DNA from: Chryseosolibacter histidinae
GTDB taxonomy: Bacteria > Bacteroidota > Bacteroidia > Cytophagales > Cyclobacteriaceae
Direction of reading: 5' to 3'
Assembly: GCF_018598225.1 (NCBI RefSeq)
Contig: NZ_JAHESF010000010.1
Location: forward strand, 62,001-126,000
Length of the DNA: 64,000 nucleotides
Below are positions 40,776-49,369 of this stretch, piece after piece (positions within the stretch are counted from its first letter, which is position 1; each line of letters starts with the position of its first letter). The translations under genes and the position numbers were made by a program. The notes beneath the pieces are model-generated. The model searched no databases, was not told the origin of the DNA, and saw nothing but the letters and a program-made list of their open reading frames with translations.

Positions 40776-41978
40776 ATGGAATCCGGAAAGTTAAGCAAAG
40801 GTCAGTTTCAGGTTGCCGCCACAGGCTTCCTCAGCTTGTTCTCACTGGTGGGCATCATGTTCTATGGCCTTCCCTTCTTCTATGACTTCTGGGTAACAGA
40901 GTTCGGTTGGACGCGGGCAACGGTCACCTCGGGCAATGCTTTCGGAAAGATCATTGTAGGTCCACTGTTCGGTTTTATTGCAGGATGGTTCATTGACCGT
41001 TTCGGGCCGCGGCGTTTACTGCTCACCGGCATTGTGATGGGTGGCCTGGCGCTCATCGGCCTGAGCATGATGACCACGTTGTGGCAGTTTTACCTGTTCT
41101 ACATTTTCAACGCGTTGGGTTACATGTTTGGAGGGCCTTTACCTAACCAGGTGCTCATCTCGCGGTGGTTCGACAAAGCACGGGGCAAAGCGATGGGCAT
41201 CGTCTACCTGGGCATCGGCGTTGGCGGCGCGCTGGTACCCCAGATGGCCAAGTGGCTCAACCTGCATTTCGGTTGGCGTGAGGCGCTGATGATCCTCGGC
41301 GTGATCATGATCGTGCTGGCATTCCCCATGGCGTGGTTCGTGAAGGAAAATCCTGAAGGCGCGCAGCAAACCAAACACGATGCAGCGAAAGCACCGCTGG
41401 GAGGAATTCTGAAAGGATGGCCGTTTTACCTGCTGATGATCGGCAGCATGTGCTCCATCGGCGCGGTGGCGGGCACGGGGCAGAACCTGAAACTGTTCCT
41501 GAGCATCGACCTGAAATATACGCAGGAGGCGGCGGCCAACGTGCTTTCCATTGTGCTCGTTGCCAGCATTGTGGGACGTTTGCTCATGGGCTGGCTGTCA
41601 GACCGTATTCAAAAAAAATACGTCATGATCCTCATCTATGCGCTGGTGGCCGGATCCATTCCCATGCTTTACTTCGCCCACGTGCCCGGTGTGATCTACC
41701 TTTTTGCCTTTATCTTTGGCGTGGCGCTGGGGGGTGATTATATGATCATTCCCCTGATGGCTGCCGAGCTGTTCGGTGTTAGGGTGATGGGCCGCGTGAT
41801 GGGGCTGGTGATCACGGCCGATGGACTGGCCGAAGCGTTTGCCCCCATGCTCGCAGGATGGCTTCGCGATCGCAGCGGAAGTTACGCCAACGGTTTTGCC
41901 GCGCTCATTGTGCTGGCGGTGATCGGAACCGTGGCGGTAGCGATGCTTCCCGGGAAAAAGGGAGCTTCGAGCCGTTAG
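40776..41978 (+). CDS. MFS transporter, OFA/monocarboxylate-type
   Basis: A 400-residue major facilitator with 12 membrane spans. The loop 2-3 motif is DRFGPRRLL (residues 69-77 region) and the second half has WLSDRIQKKYV. Segments such as FFYDFWVTEFGWTRATVTSG and GYMFGGPLPNQVLISRWFDK followed by RGKAMGIVYLGIGVGGALVP are typical of the OFA/monocarboxylate porter group, which carries oxalate, formate or other small acids. The exact substrate is unknown. It stands alone. The last codons (GASSR, stop) are inside a GAGGCTC-type repeat. Confidence 0.88.
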   Translation: MESGKLSKGQFQVAATGFLSLFSLVGIMFYGLPFFYDFWVTEFGWTRATVTSGNAFGKIIVGPLFGFIAGWFIDRFGPRRLLLTGIVMGGLALIGLSMMTTLWQFYLFYIFNALGYMFGGPLPNQVLISRWFDKARGKAMGIVYLGIGVGGALVPQMAKWLNLHFGWREALMILGVIMIVLAFPMAWFVKENPEGAQQTKHDAAKAPLGGILKGWPFYLLMIGSMCSIGAVAGTGQNLKLFLSIDLKYTQEAAANVLSIVLVASIVGRLLMGWLSDRIQKKYVMILIYALVAGSIPMLYFAHVPGVIYLFAFIFGVALGGDYMIIPLMAAELFGVRVMGRVMGLVITADGLAEAFAPMLAGWLRDRSGSYANGFAALIVLAVIGTVAVAMLPGKKGASSR

Positions 41979-42036
41979 CTTCAAGTTGCGAGGGAGCACC
42001 GTCTCGAAGCCCGTGGCTCACACCTCGAAGCTAAAG
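41961..42036. repeat. Heptad foldback, CTTCGAG/GAAGCTC family
   Basis: Left arm GGAGCTTCGAGCCGTTAGCT carries the MFS stop codon; right arm CTCGAAGCCCGTGGCTCAC then CTCGAAGCTAAAGC. Shares TGCGAGGG and ACCGTCTCRAAGC with 23943-24006. Confidence 0.75.
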
Positions 42037-42164
42037 CTGATCGCTGCTTTACGATTGCTGATCTCCGATTTTGCTGTACCGGTCTATCCATCGCTGGCGG
42101 GCGGTCAAAAAATACGAAATTACCATAGTGGTGAGCTGATTTTCAACTGTCTGTAGGGTAACGA

Positions 42165-42743
42165 ATGAAGAACCACATGCCTGATCCGGAGCAAAAGCGT
42201 GTCATTGCCATCACTGACCAGGAAATGATACCCGCTATCCGGAACGGAAACAGAGACGCCTTCAGGGCCGTGTTTGACCAGTGTTATCCCGATCTTTGCC
42301 AGTATGCCTTCACGGTGCTGAGAGACATGGACGAAGCCGAAGACGTGGTGCAGTCTACCTTCATCAAGATCTGGGAAAAACGGGAAGCGCTGAATGTGCA
42401 GCATACCTTGCGCGCTTACCTGTACAAGGCCGTGTATAATCAGTGCATCAACCTGCTGGACCACCGGAAGATCAAATTGAAACACCAGGAATATGGTTCG
42501 CACGAGGCAAAAGACCAGGTTCAGCATCCCGAAGTATTTCCGGAAGAGCTGGAAGGACACATCAAGGCAGTGATCAATGAGTTGCCAGAGCAGTGCCGGC
42601 GAATATTCATGCTGAGCCGGTACGAAGAGCTGCGGTATGCCGAGATCGCGGACCGGCTGAACATCTCCGTGAACACCATTGAAAATCAGATCAGCAAAGC
42701 GCTAAAGATATTAAGGTCGAAACTGAAAGACCACATCGTTTAA
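42165..42743 (+). CDS. ECF RNA polymerase sigma factor (FecI-like)
   Basis: A 192-residue sigma-70 factor with only regions 2 and 4. Region 2 runs 28-90 (DAFRAVFDQCYPDLCQYAFT, DEAEDVVQSTFIKIWEKR), region 4 runs 125-185 (LPEQCRRIFMLSRYEELRYA, IADRLNISVNTIENQISKAL). It follows the Bacteroidota TIGR02985-type pattern in which the factor is paired with a FecR and a surface receptor. FecR begins 13 bp downstream and the STN protein overlaps FecR, so the three form one transcript and one signalling unit. Confidence 0.95.
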   Translation: MKNHMPDPEQKRVIAITDQEMIPAIRNGNRDAFRAVFDQCYPDLCQYAFTVLRDMDEAEDVVQSTFIKIWEKREALNVQHTLRAYLYKAVYNQCINLLDHRKIKLKHQEYGSHEAKDQVQHPEVFPEELEGHIKAVINELPEQCRRIFMLSRYEELRYAEIADRLNISVNTIENQISKALKILRSKLKDHIV

Positions 42744-42756
42744 AAAACGGAAAGAC

Positions 42757-43761
42757 ATGAAGAGCCAAAACGACATTGAAATAAAAGACGAGCTTATCGC
42801 CCGGTACCTGGCAGGAGAAGCCGCGCCGGAAGAAGCGATGGCGCTCCACAACTGGCTGCTCGAACCTGCTAACCGCTCGTACTTCAGCGAGATGCAGGAG
42901 GTTTGGGAACAGGCTCATGCCGCCAGAAAGTCGCGTGCCGTAAGCTCCGGCCAGGCGTGGAAGAACGTGGCCGCGCGCATAGACACCGTGCGCAGGCCGT
43001 CGTTTGGCATCTTTGAATTGAATCGATACAAAGTAGCCATTGCAGCCGCGGTGACCATCGCGATCGTCACCATCGGTGTGTTAATGCTGGAGTATGGCGG
43101 CAACGACCTCAATAATCCAAAAATGATTGTTGTCACCACGCAGGATTCACTTCGTGATGTTGCGTTCCCAGATCATTCCACGGCCGTACTGTACCACAAC
43201 AGCGTGCTGAGCTATGCTGAAACGTTTGGAACGCGGCAACGCGAGCTCCACCTCCTTGGCGGCGAGGCTTTCTTCAGGGTTGAGCGCAATCCGGAACAGC
43301 CATTCATTATCCATACCGACCTGGCCAACATCAGGGTCATCGGCACAGCCTTTAACGTTGTGGTGACGAAAGACACCCTGGAAGTAGGTGTTAAGGAGGG
43401 TAAAGTGATGGTGTACACGGCAAGGGATACCATTTACCTGGAAGCGGGATCGAGGGGTATTGTGCGAACGGGTACGGCGCCGATACAGGTCATCAACTCC
43501 GTAGACGCCAATGCCTGGGGATACGCCACCCACAAGCTGGTTTACCGGAACACCCCCCTGACCCGGGTGATGGCCGACCTCGCCAAGATCTACCCCTATT
43601 CCATTACTGTTTCAAACAAGAATATCTATAACTGCAGGTTAACGGCCACGTTCGACACCGATTCTGCCGAAAATTTATTAGCTTTGATAGCAGAATCGCT
43701 TAATCTTTCAGTGGCGCGAAATGACTCAGTCTTTATCTTGGGAGGAGAAGGTTGTCCGTAA
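42757..43761 (+). CDS. FecR-family anti-sigma factor
   Basis: A 334-residue inner-membrane regulator. Residues 12-60 are cytoplasmic (LIARYLAGEAAPEEAMALHN), the single membrane span is about 92-111, a periplasmic FecR domain covers 125-225 (VVTTQDSLRDVAFPDHSTAV, IRVIGTAFNVVV) and the C-terminal DUF4974 domain 255-330 (VMADLAKIYPYSITVSNKNI, LLALIAESLNLSVARND). It holds the sigma factor until a signal from the outer membrane arrives. The last 41 bp overlap the start of the STN protein gene in another frame, so the two are translationally coupled. Confidence 0.95.
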   Translation: MKSQNDIEIKDELIARYLAGEAAPEEAMALHNWLLEPANRSYFSEMQEVWEQAHAARKSRAVSSGQAWKNVAARIDTVRRPSFGIFELNRYKVAIAAAVTIAIVTIGVLMLEYGGNDLNNPKMIVVTTQDSLRDVAFPDHSTAVLYHNSVLSYAETFGTRQRELHLLGGEAFFRVERNPEQPFIIHTDLANIRVIGTAFNVVVTKDTLEVGVKEGKVMVYTARDTIYLEAGSRGIVRTGTAPIQVINSVDANAWGYATHKLVYRNTPLTRVMADLAKIYPYSITVSNKNIYNCRLTATFDTDSAENLLALIAESLNLSVARNDSVFILGGEGCP

Positions 43762-44893
43762 GCTTACGATCACTGTATCATGCCTGCTGATCTCGTCTTT
43801 CGTCCTTGGTCAGGCCTTAACACCATCACCTGATAAAAAGATCACCCTGCAACAAGGCGTGATGCGCTTTGACGATCTCATCAACAAGCTCTCTGAGGTC
43901 ACGGGGCTTAACTTCATTTACAGCTCCAACAAGATCGAAACCGGAAAAAAAGTATCCGCATCGTTCAGGAACCATTCACTGGAAGAAGTTTTTGTGATGC
44001 TGGGAAAGCAGATGAACCTGACCTTCAAAAGGCGTGACAGCTATGTGATCATCCTGCGAAATGCAACGCCGAAAGTAGCTGCGAGCCGACCCAAGCCCGT
44101 TGAGCAGCCTTCAGCACCTGAAAAAATCGAGCCTGCACCTGACATTGACGAAAGGCATATCGTGGCCTTTGCTTCACCTTCCCTGAAACTGACGGAAGAT
44201 CCGGGTGAGCTTTTGTCACGGGAGTATTTTAAAGAACGTCTGCATCATTACTTCGATACCGGCTTGCTGGCCAAAGTACCCATGCGCGAGCTGCGCAAGA
44301 TCAACGTGAACAATAGCCACCGCGGTTGGTTCTTCTCGCTGGGATTGGCCGTGAATAATTACTCCGCCGGGCCCGAAATGCAGCTCGGGGTGAGGTCACT
44401 TTATGTAACGTTGGGAAGGCGCTTTCTGAAAGAGGGTACGATGACTGCCTATGGACTTGGAAGCTCGTTTCTATTGTCACACAATTTCTCGTTGAACCCC
44501 TCCTATACCTATGGCGTGCTTCGCCAGGATGAGCGCAATATAATTAGTCAGAAAGGCATTTTATTTGGCAGCAGGATGAAGGTCGGCGAACATCAGCTGA
44601 AACTGATGCTGCAGTACGCCGTGGATGAAAAGATCAGCGTGCGCGTAGGGCCAACGTTCAGTCACCTGGTGATGCGGCGCCTGGATTATTTTGCTCAATC
44701 CATAGAACTTGCCACCATGGCCTCCCCGGCCCAGGCAGGACAGACTACAACAAGATTTGACTACTACTACCAGGTAGAGCCCTCACAACCTTCAGGCGTG
44801 AGAATGCTGGCCATCTATACCGAAAATACCTACTCGCGGATCGGCTGGGAAGCCGGCGTCGCCCTTCGTTTAAATTTTTCTCAACGTAAATAG
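43721..44893 (+). CDS. STN-domain outer-membrane protein without a TonB receptor (signal transducer of the FecI/FecR unit)
   Basis: A 390-residue exported protein; signal at about 12-31 (LTITVSCLLISSFVLGQ). Residues 38-105 form a secretin/TonB N-terminal short (STN) domain (KITLQQGVMRFDDLINKLSE, FIYSSNKIETGKKVSASFRN). Then comes a Pro/Glu-rich linker (about 110-145) and from 180 a set of alternating strands (GWFFSLGLAVNNYSAGPEMQ, MTAYGLGSSFLLSHNFSLNP, IGWEAGVALRLNFSQ) that look like a small barrel of 8-10 strands, not a 22-strand receptor. In FecI/FecR systems the STN domain normally sits on a SusC-like receptor; here it is on a small barrel. It overlaps FecR. A hairpin follows at 44895. Confidence 0.75.
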   Translation: MTQSLSWEEKVVRKLTITVSCLLISSFVLGQALTPSPDKKITLQQGVMRFDDLINKLSEVTGLNFIYSSNKIETGKKVSASFRNHSLEEVFVMLGKQMNLTFKRRDSYVIILRNATPKVAASRPKPVEQPSAPEKIEPAPDIDERHIVAFASPSLKLTEDPGELLSREYFKERLHHYFDTGLLAKVPMRELRKINVNNSHRGWFFSLGLAVNNYSAGPEMQLGVRSLYVTLGRRFLKEGTMTAYGLGSSFLLSHNFSLNPSYTYGVLRQDERNIISQKGILFGSRMKVGEHQLKLMLQYAVDEKISVRVGPTFSHLVMRRLDYFAQSIELATMASPAQAGQTTTRFDYYYQVEPSQPSGVRMLAIYTENTYSRIGWEAGVALRLNFSQRK

Positions 44894-44894
44894 T

Positions 44895-44920
44895 GGCAGG
44901 CCTTCCTTTGCCTGTCTTTT
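44895..44920 (+). terminator. Terminator after the FecI/FecR/STN unit
   Basis: GGCAGGC (44895-44901) pairs with GCCTGTC (44910-44916) with one G-T pair, loop 8 bases, then TTTT. Placed just past the stop at 44893. Confidence 0.6.
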
Positions 44921-44968
44921 AGGTAATAAGAGCCATAAAACAATCTTATCACCTAAAATCCAACGTCA

Positions 44969-45337
44969 GTGAAAGATCGACCCCGCATCATGGAAGCCTT
45001 TCTGACTTTTCTGATCCTGGCCATTATCGCCGTAACCCAAATCGGCATGCGCTGGGAACAGCAGTATGGAGAGCGAAGACTTATGGTAGAATATGTCAAT
45101 TCAGAGCTCACCGATGTACTGCGCCTGAGCGAACACCAGGCCCGGCAGATCTCCGAAATAAATTATCTGTATTACGACCGCATCTCGGAAGTGTATCTCG
45201 CCAGCTTCCGCGACACCGATGTTTTCAGCAACGAGATGCGCGCCATCACCGAGAAGAGAGACCGCACTATCATGAAGCTGCTCAACGAACGACAGAAGGA
45301 CGCGTGGAGACACCTTAAGGGTGAGAATTTGAAGTGA
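44969..45337 (+). CDS. Small membrane-anchored helical protein (Spy/CpxP-like layout)
   Basis: About 122 residues from GTG 44969; ATG 44990 would give MEAFLTFLILAIIAVTQIGM directly. One N-terminal span, then an amphipathic helical domain with the pattern LRL-x2-HQ-x-R-x-I-x2-IN-x2-YY near 48-70 and a closing helix RTIMKLLNERQKDAWRHLKG. This layout recalls periplasmic Spy/CpxP proteins (LTxxQ motifs), but exact LTxxQ is not present. The same pattern recurs in the gene at 56637. It follows the FecI/FecR/STN unit after a terminator and is probably a separate transcript. Function unknown. Confidence 0.6.
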   Translation: MKDRPRIMEAFLTFLILAIIAVTQIGMRWEQQYGERRLMVEYVNSELTDVLRLSEHQARQISEINYLYYDRISEVYLASFRDTDVFSNEMRAITEKRDRTIMKLLNERQKDAWRHLKGENLK

Positions 45338-45343
45338 GAGGGA

Positions 45344-45478
45344 AGAGTCCACAGTCCACGGTCGACAGTCCACGGCATTTCTCCTTCTGAAACCGGTATC
45401 CTGAGCCGAATCTTGTGCAACGGAAACACATGAACGAAGGATCCCCTGATCTGTGGACCGTGGACTGTCGACTGATCC
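45344..45478. repeat. Heptad foldback element, GTCCACA/GTGGACT family
   Basis: Left arm AGTCCAC units with GGTCGAC, right arm TGTGGACCGTGGACTGTCGA followed by CTGATCC. Both arms include the palindrome GTCGAC. The right end GGACTGATCC is shared with 46825-47008. The spacer contains GAACGAAGGATCCCC, a piece of the REP-like family. Confidence 0.85.
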
Positions 45479-45582
45479 ATCCCTTACGTCTCTGAGAGTT
45501 CACCCTTCATCTAATCGATTTCTTTCAGAGGTTGCAGCGGGATAGTTTCACCGTTTCAATCTTGACTTATTCCAGCACTATC

Positions 45583-46281
45583 ATGAAAAAATCACTGCTT
45601 CAGGTTCTGTTTTTGATCGCGGCGTTCTCTTCCACAGCACAGGATACTCCCAAGCGGAAAGGTCCGCCGGATCTTCCCGGAACTTTCCTGCTAGAGCTCG
45701 GGCTCAACAGGTCTACTAACGCCTCCGGCGATTTCAGCACCGGCTTCTGGGGCTCTCGTACATTGAACGTATATTACCAATACGATCTGCGCATTCTGAG
45801 ATCACGGTTCTCCTTTGCACCCGGCCTGGGACTTGGTATGGATCGTTATAAATTCAGGAACAACTACACGCTCGACTACGAATCGGGAACCAACCTGCTC
45901 ACCCTGAGTAAAAGCAACCTGGCCGTGACCAAATCACAGCTCATCACCAATTACCTCGATGTTCCGCTCGAGCTTCGGTATACCAGCAACCCAGAGAACC
46001 CCAACCGCAGCCTGAAGATCGCTGCCGGATTCCGCGGCGGCGTGCTGGTCAGCTCCTTCACCAAACTGAAATACGACGATGACGACGAAGTCGTCAAAGA
46101 AAAGATCCGCAGGAACTGGAATCTCAACCGCTACCGCTACGGCATCTACGGCAAGATCGGCACGGGCAACTTCAGCATCTTCGGATATTACAACCTGTCA
46201 ACACTCTTCCAGAACGGAAAAGGACCTGATGAGCATGATAACAACACAGCGACGTTTGGAATTTCGTTGGGAGGGTTTTGA
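45583..46281 (+). CDS. Outer-membrane beta-barrel protein, PorT-like
   Basis: A 232-residue protein. ATG 45583 (MKKSLLQVLFLIAAFSSTAQ) gives a signal peptide cut before DTPKRK. Then strand-rich text with aromatic girdles: FLLELGLNRSTNASGDFSTG, NVYYQYDLRILRSRFSFAPG, LDVPLELRYTSNPENPNRSL, RYGIYGKIGTGNFSIFGYYN and IGISLGGF-type end. The pattern matches outer-membrane barrels of the PorT/OMP_b-brl_2 group in which the last residue is aromatic. No enzyme motif. The stop TGA lies at the start of a heptad tract. Confidence 0.75.
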   Translation: MKKSLLQVLFLIAAFSSTAQDTPKRKGPPDLPGTFLLELGLNRSTNASGDFSTGFWGSRTLNVYYQYDLRILRSRFSFAPGLGLGMDRYKFRNNYTLDYESGTNLLTLSKSNLAVTKSQLITNYLDVPLELRYTSNPENPNRSLKIAAGFRGGVLVSSFTKLKYDDDDEVVKEKIRRNWNLNRYRYGIYGKIGTGNFSIFGYYNLSTLFQNGKGPDEHDNNTATFGISLGGF

Positions 46282-46372
46282 TTTAAAGTTTAAAGTTTCA
46301 GGTTTAAAGTTGAGAGCATCACGCTTTATCTGGAGCTCCCTAACTTTAAACTTTAAACTTATAACTTACAAC
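46279..46372. repeat. Heptad foldback element, AAAGTTT family
   Basis: Left arm TTTAAAGTTTAAAGTTTCAG from the stop codon onward and right arm AACTTTAAACTTTAAACTTA (46342-46361), with a 25-base spacer. Both convergent genes end against it. Confidence 0.9.
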
Positions 46373-46744
46373 TCATTTCACCACCATCTTCCTCCGCTCT
46401 ACCACTCTCCCATTCACTACAAGTGCGTAGCGATAGGTTCCGGGAGCGAGGCGGCTGGCGTCAATTTTGATCTCACCTTCATCTTTCAGATCGTTAAAGG
46501 TCATCACCCGGTTGCCTGCTTCATCGTTGACAAAAATATAACGCTCATAGGCATCGATAGCGCTGTAGCGGATCATGGTGTGCTCATTGTGCGACACGGG
46601 ATCAGGCGTGTTCTGTGCCAGGCCGAGCTTCCTGCTAATGGACGGCCGACTGGTATTACCGGTTGACTTCTCGTCTTCCTGCGCCATCAATTGGCCGGAA
46701 GATGCCACCAGCAGCAATCCCAGCAAAAAACTTCTGTTGATCAT
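46373..46744 (-). CDS. Small secreted protein consisting of a T9SS-tail-like domain
   Basis: A 123-residue protein. ATG 46744 opens MINRSFLLGLLLVASSGQLM, a signal peptide. The rest from about 38 reads LGLAQNTPDPVSHNEHTMIR, then YIFVNDEAGNRVMTFNDLKD and a close RLAPGTYRYALVVNGRVVE. That is the layout of the C-terminal sorting-type domain often found at the end of large surface proteins, where the text would be QNxPNPFxxxTxIxY and GxYxYSLxxDGKxVxxKKM. Here it is almost the entire protein. It may be a remnant, or a free version of the domain. No T9SS gene adjoins it. Confidence 0.6.
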   Translation of the reverse strand: MINRSFLLGLLLVASSGQLMAQEDEKSTGNTSRPSISRKLGLAQNTPDPVSHNEHTMIRYSAIDAYERYIFVNDEAGNRVMTFNDLKDEGEIKIDASRLAPGTYRYALVVNGRVVERRKMVVK

Positions 46745-46824
46745 AAGAGCTTTCAAAGTACGAGCAACATTACGAACATCCGCAGGCAGAAGGAAATGAA
46801 AGAGACGAAGCGGGGTTATGTTGA

Positions 46825-47008
46825 GACAGTCCACGGTCGACAGACCATAGACCACAGTTAGATTCGTGAAGTTAACTCAGTACAGTGTAGTGAAAGCATT
46901 AGGAATTTGGCATCAGGCACTAGAAGAGTACAACGTACGTTAGCAATCCTGTTTTTCCCGATGCCGCTAACTGCCGTGGACCGTCAACTGTGGACTGTGG
47001 ACTGATCC
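46825..47008. repeat. Heptad foldback element, GTCCACG/GTGGACT family
   Basis: Left arm GACAGTCCACGGTCGACAGA (46825-46844, on to 46857), right arm CCGTGGACCGTCAACTGTGG and GGACTGATCC to 47008. The spacer of about 115 bases shows no gene. Confidence 0.85.
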
Positions 47009-47048
47009 AAAAAGAAAGGCCCTTGCTCAAATTACTTTGGCAAGGGCC
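47008..47048 (-). terminator. Strong hairpin terminator, probably of the LytS/LytR-type operon
   Basis: GGCCCTTGC (47018-47026) pairs perfectly with GCAAGGGCC (47040-47048), loop 13 bases; on the minus strand it is followed by TTTCTTTTT. It lies 340 bp beyond the response regulator stop, so the transcript would carry a long 3-prime region that holds the nested repeats at 47213-47390. The rest of 46745-47387 shows no gene. Confidence 0.6.
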
Positions 47049-47212
47049 GCGATCGGAAAAAGACCCCTCTCACAAAACCGATCGTGACATTATAACGCAC
47101 CAAATGGCCGTTTATGTTTTCTGTCCGGTGGATTTTAGTCGAACAGTTGAAATGTGTAGATCACCGGCGCGATTTTATCGACAGACAACGTGATCGTACT
47201 GAACGCAGCGCA

Positions 47213-47390
47213 GAAATACCAGTTCACGCAAAGCCGCCAAGAAGCGCAAAGCCCGCGAAGGAATGCAAAGCATCGAACCGCTCCTTTGAATTCACGCACT
47301 CTTACCCACAGACCACCCTTCAGGATAACGGGCGAAACGGGAACGCTCCTCCTTTGCGATTTCTTTCCGACCTTTGCGTTCTGCATTTCA
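47213..47390. repeat. Nested CGCAAAGAA-type repeat arms
   Basis: Left arm TCACGCAAAGCCGCCAAGAA with GCGCAAAGCCCGCGAAGG, right arm TTTGCGATTTCTTTCCGACC and TTTGCGTTCTGC near 47355-47385. Period close to 9 bp. Related to 31855-32135. Confidence 0.7.
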
Positions 47391-48128
47391 ATTCGCTGCA
47401 CTATCCTTCGACTGCAGGTTCGAAGGATCAACGATGCGGTAAAGATTTTCTTTGTAGTGGTCGCTGATGGGGATCTGGGTTTTCAGCAGGTTGATCCTCC
47501 CCTTTCTGATGGAGACAATTTTCTTCAGCGACACAATGAAAGATTTGTGCACCCTGAGGAACTGATCTGAGGGCAGCTTCTCTTCCATGGATTTCATGCT
47601 CATGCGCGTGATCACCGGCCTTGGCGATGAGAGCAGGAATATTTTAATGTAGTCTTTCAACCCTTCCACGTAAACAACATCCTGGATATCGATCTTTACC
47701 AGGTTGTATTCCGAGTTCACAAATAAAAAATCAGGCGAAGCGCTGGCCTGCACCGGGGGATTCTTCCTGAAGTTGAACTGCTCGTACGCTTTGTTCACAC
47801 CTTTGAGAAAACGTTCGAACGACACCGGCTTCAGCAGGTAATCCACCACATCGAGGTTGTAGCTTTCAATGGCGTATTTCTCATAAGCGGTAATGAAGAT
47901 CACCAGCGGCGGATTCTTGGAAAGTCCGTTCAGGAACTGGATGCCCGTAATGCCTGGCATCTGGATGTCGAGAAACAGCAGGTCGACAGGATTCTCCTGC
48001 AGGAAGTGGTTCGCCTCAATGGCATTGGAACACGTTCTCAGCAACTTCAGGAACGGGATCTTCTTGATATTGTCTTCCAGGAGGTCAAGCGCCAGGGGCT
48101 CATCGTCAACAGCAATGCAGGTCATCAT
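47388..48128 (-). CDS. LytTR-type response regulator
   Basis: A 246-residue regulator. Receiver domain 1-120 with acidic D8 and D9, phosphorylatable D54 (LLFLDIQMPG) and K in VVDYLLKPVSFERFLK. The LytTR DNA-binding domain runs about 140-240 (VNSEYNLVKIDIQDVVYVEG, LKDYIKIFLLSSPRPVITRM, LRVHKSFIVSLKKIVSIRK). ATG 48128 overlaps the kinase stop TGA as ATGA, so it is translationally coupled with the kinase. Targets are unknown; no obvious target gene lies beside it. Confidence 0.95.
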   Translation of the reverse strand: MMTCIAVDDEPLALDLLEDNIKKIPFLKLLRTCSNAIEANHFLQENPVDLLFLDIQMPGITGIQFLNGLSKNPPLVIFITAYEKYAIESYNLDVVDYLLKPVSFERFLKGVNKAYEQFNFRKNPPVQASASPDFLFVNSEYNLVKIDIQDVVYVEGLKDYIKIFLLSSPRPVITRMSMKSMEEKLPSDQFLRVHKSFIVSLKKIVSIRKGRINLLKTQIPISDHYKENLYRIVDPSNLQSKDSAAN

Positions 48129-49213
48129 TTTACGATCAGTTTTAGTTCTGTAACGTACCAATGGTCTTCAACGATATTCGTTTCGAGCGAATAATGGTCT
48201 TTATAAAGCAGATCGAGCCTCCGCTTCACATTCTGGAGGCCGATACCGGAGCTGGAATCCTTGGTTTCGGTGCCGGAAGGATTGAATTTATTTCGCACAG
48301 AAAAATTGATCTGGTATTCAGTGGCCCCAAGCGTAATGATGATGATCGGATCTTTGATGAGGCCCACACCGTGTTTAAAGCTGTTCTCCACGAAGGGCAC
48401 GAGCAGCATCGGCTCTATCTCCAGGTCTTTGCGCAGCAGCTCCACATGGAAGTGCATGTCTACCACGCTGCCGAAGCGAAGTTTCTGAAGGTTGATGTAG
48501 TTGCGAATGTATTCCGCCTCCTGCTCGATGCTAACCTTTTTGTCGCTGTGATACAACGTGTGGCGCATGAGCTCAGAAAGTTGGATGATGGCCGACTCAA
48601 CCTGATCTGATTTCTTACGGGCGAGGGCGGCCAGGCTGTTCAGCACGTTGAACATGAAGTGCGGACTCACCTGCGAGCGAAGAAATGACAGCTCCGATTT
48701 CAGCCTTTCCGTTTCCTGTTCCTTTTTCAGGTTCTCGAAGTCCGTTCTGTCCTGAACAATGCGGAGCGCCAGGCTCAGTCCGAATACCATCAGGAAGTAC
48801 GGCATGCCGATGAAGAACGGCGGCGCAAACCGGAACGGGAACGGCAGGAAGAGCGACCGGAAAGCATAACCCGCCGATGCATAAACGATGAACGACAGCA
48901 TCACCACGCCCAGGTATGGAAGCCATCCCTTGCGATTGAGCACCCTGGGAATGAGCACGAACATGTTGGCGTAGAAGAACAGGGCCAGCAACGTATTGGT
49001 CACCAGCGCCTCGTACCGGAAAATGGTGGGATCAAACTGTTGGGCAGCCCGCTCCAGGAACTCGGTTCTGTCGGGGCCTGGCCCACGGTCGTCTGGCGGC
49101 CTTCCTGTATGGTGGCGGGCAGAAAATCCATAGGGCAATAAAAAAAGAAGCGCCCATCCACAGACATGTAGCCCTACTACCAATATCCTGTTAGCCACTC
49201 CTTTTTTGAACAT
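48125..49213 (-). CDS. LytS/YpdA-like sensor histidine kinase (HisKA_7TM-free, His_kinase PF06580 type)
   Basis: A 362-residue membrane kinase. ATG 49213 begins MFKKGVANRI; upstream in-frame codons are unlikely. Four membrane segments (about 10-30, 70-90, 98-118 and 132-152) and a short coiled region (155-180) precede the catalytic part. H185 in QVSPHFMFNVLNSLAAL is the phosphorylated histidine; LLVPFVENSFKHGVG near 285-300 is the N box and GIGLQNVKRRLDLLY near 330 the G box. It partners the LytTR regulator that overlaps its stop. The segment around residue 32-60 (RHHTGRPPDDRGPGPDR) is a charged periplasmic loop that may sense a ligand. Confidence 0.93.
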   Translation of the reverse strand: MFKKGVANRILVVGLHVCGWALLFLLPYGFSARHHTGRPPDDRGPGPDRTEFLERAAQQFDPTIFRYEALVTNTLLALFFYANMFVLIPRVLNRKGWLPYLGVVMLSFIVYASAGYAFRSLFLPFPFRFAPPFFIGMPYFLMVFGLSLALRIVQDRTDFENLKKEQETERLKSELSFLRSQVSPHFMFNVLNSLAALARKKSDQVESAIIQLSELMRHTLYHSDKKVSIEQEAEYIRNYINLQKLRFGSVVDMHFHVELLRKDLEIEPMLLVPFVENSFKHGVGLIKDPIIIITLGATEYQINFSVRNKFNPSGTETKDSSSGIGLQNVKRRLDLLYKDHYSLETNIVEDHWYVTELKLIVK

Positions 49214-49369
49214 TCGAAACTGAGCTTTGAGCAATATAAGTGCTTTCTCCGAAAAGTTGCCCGTCGTGATGATCAATTCAACGGTTCCCGATAACCACAC
49301 TGTCATCCGACGGGCTTCAGATCCACCAAAACTAACTAAAATGAACTATGAATCTGAAAGAGCTCTTAC

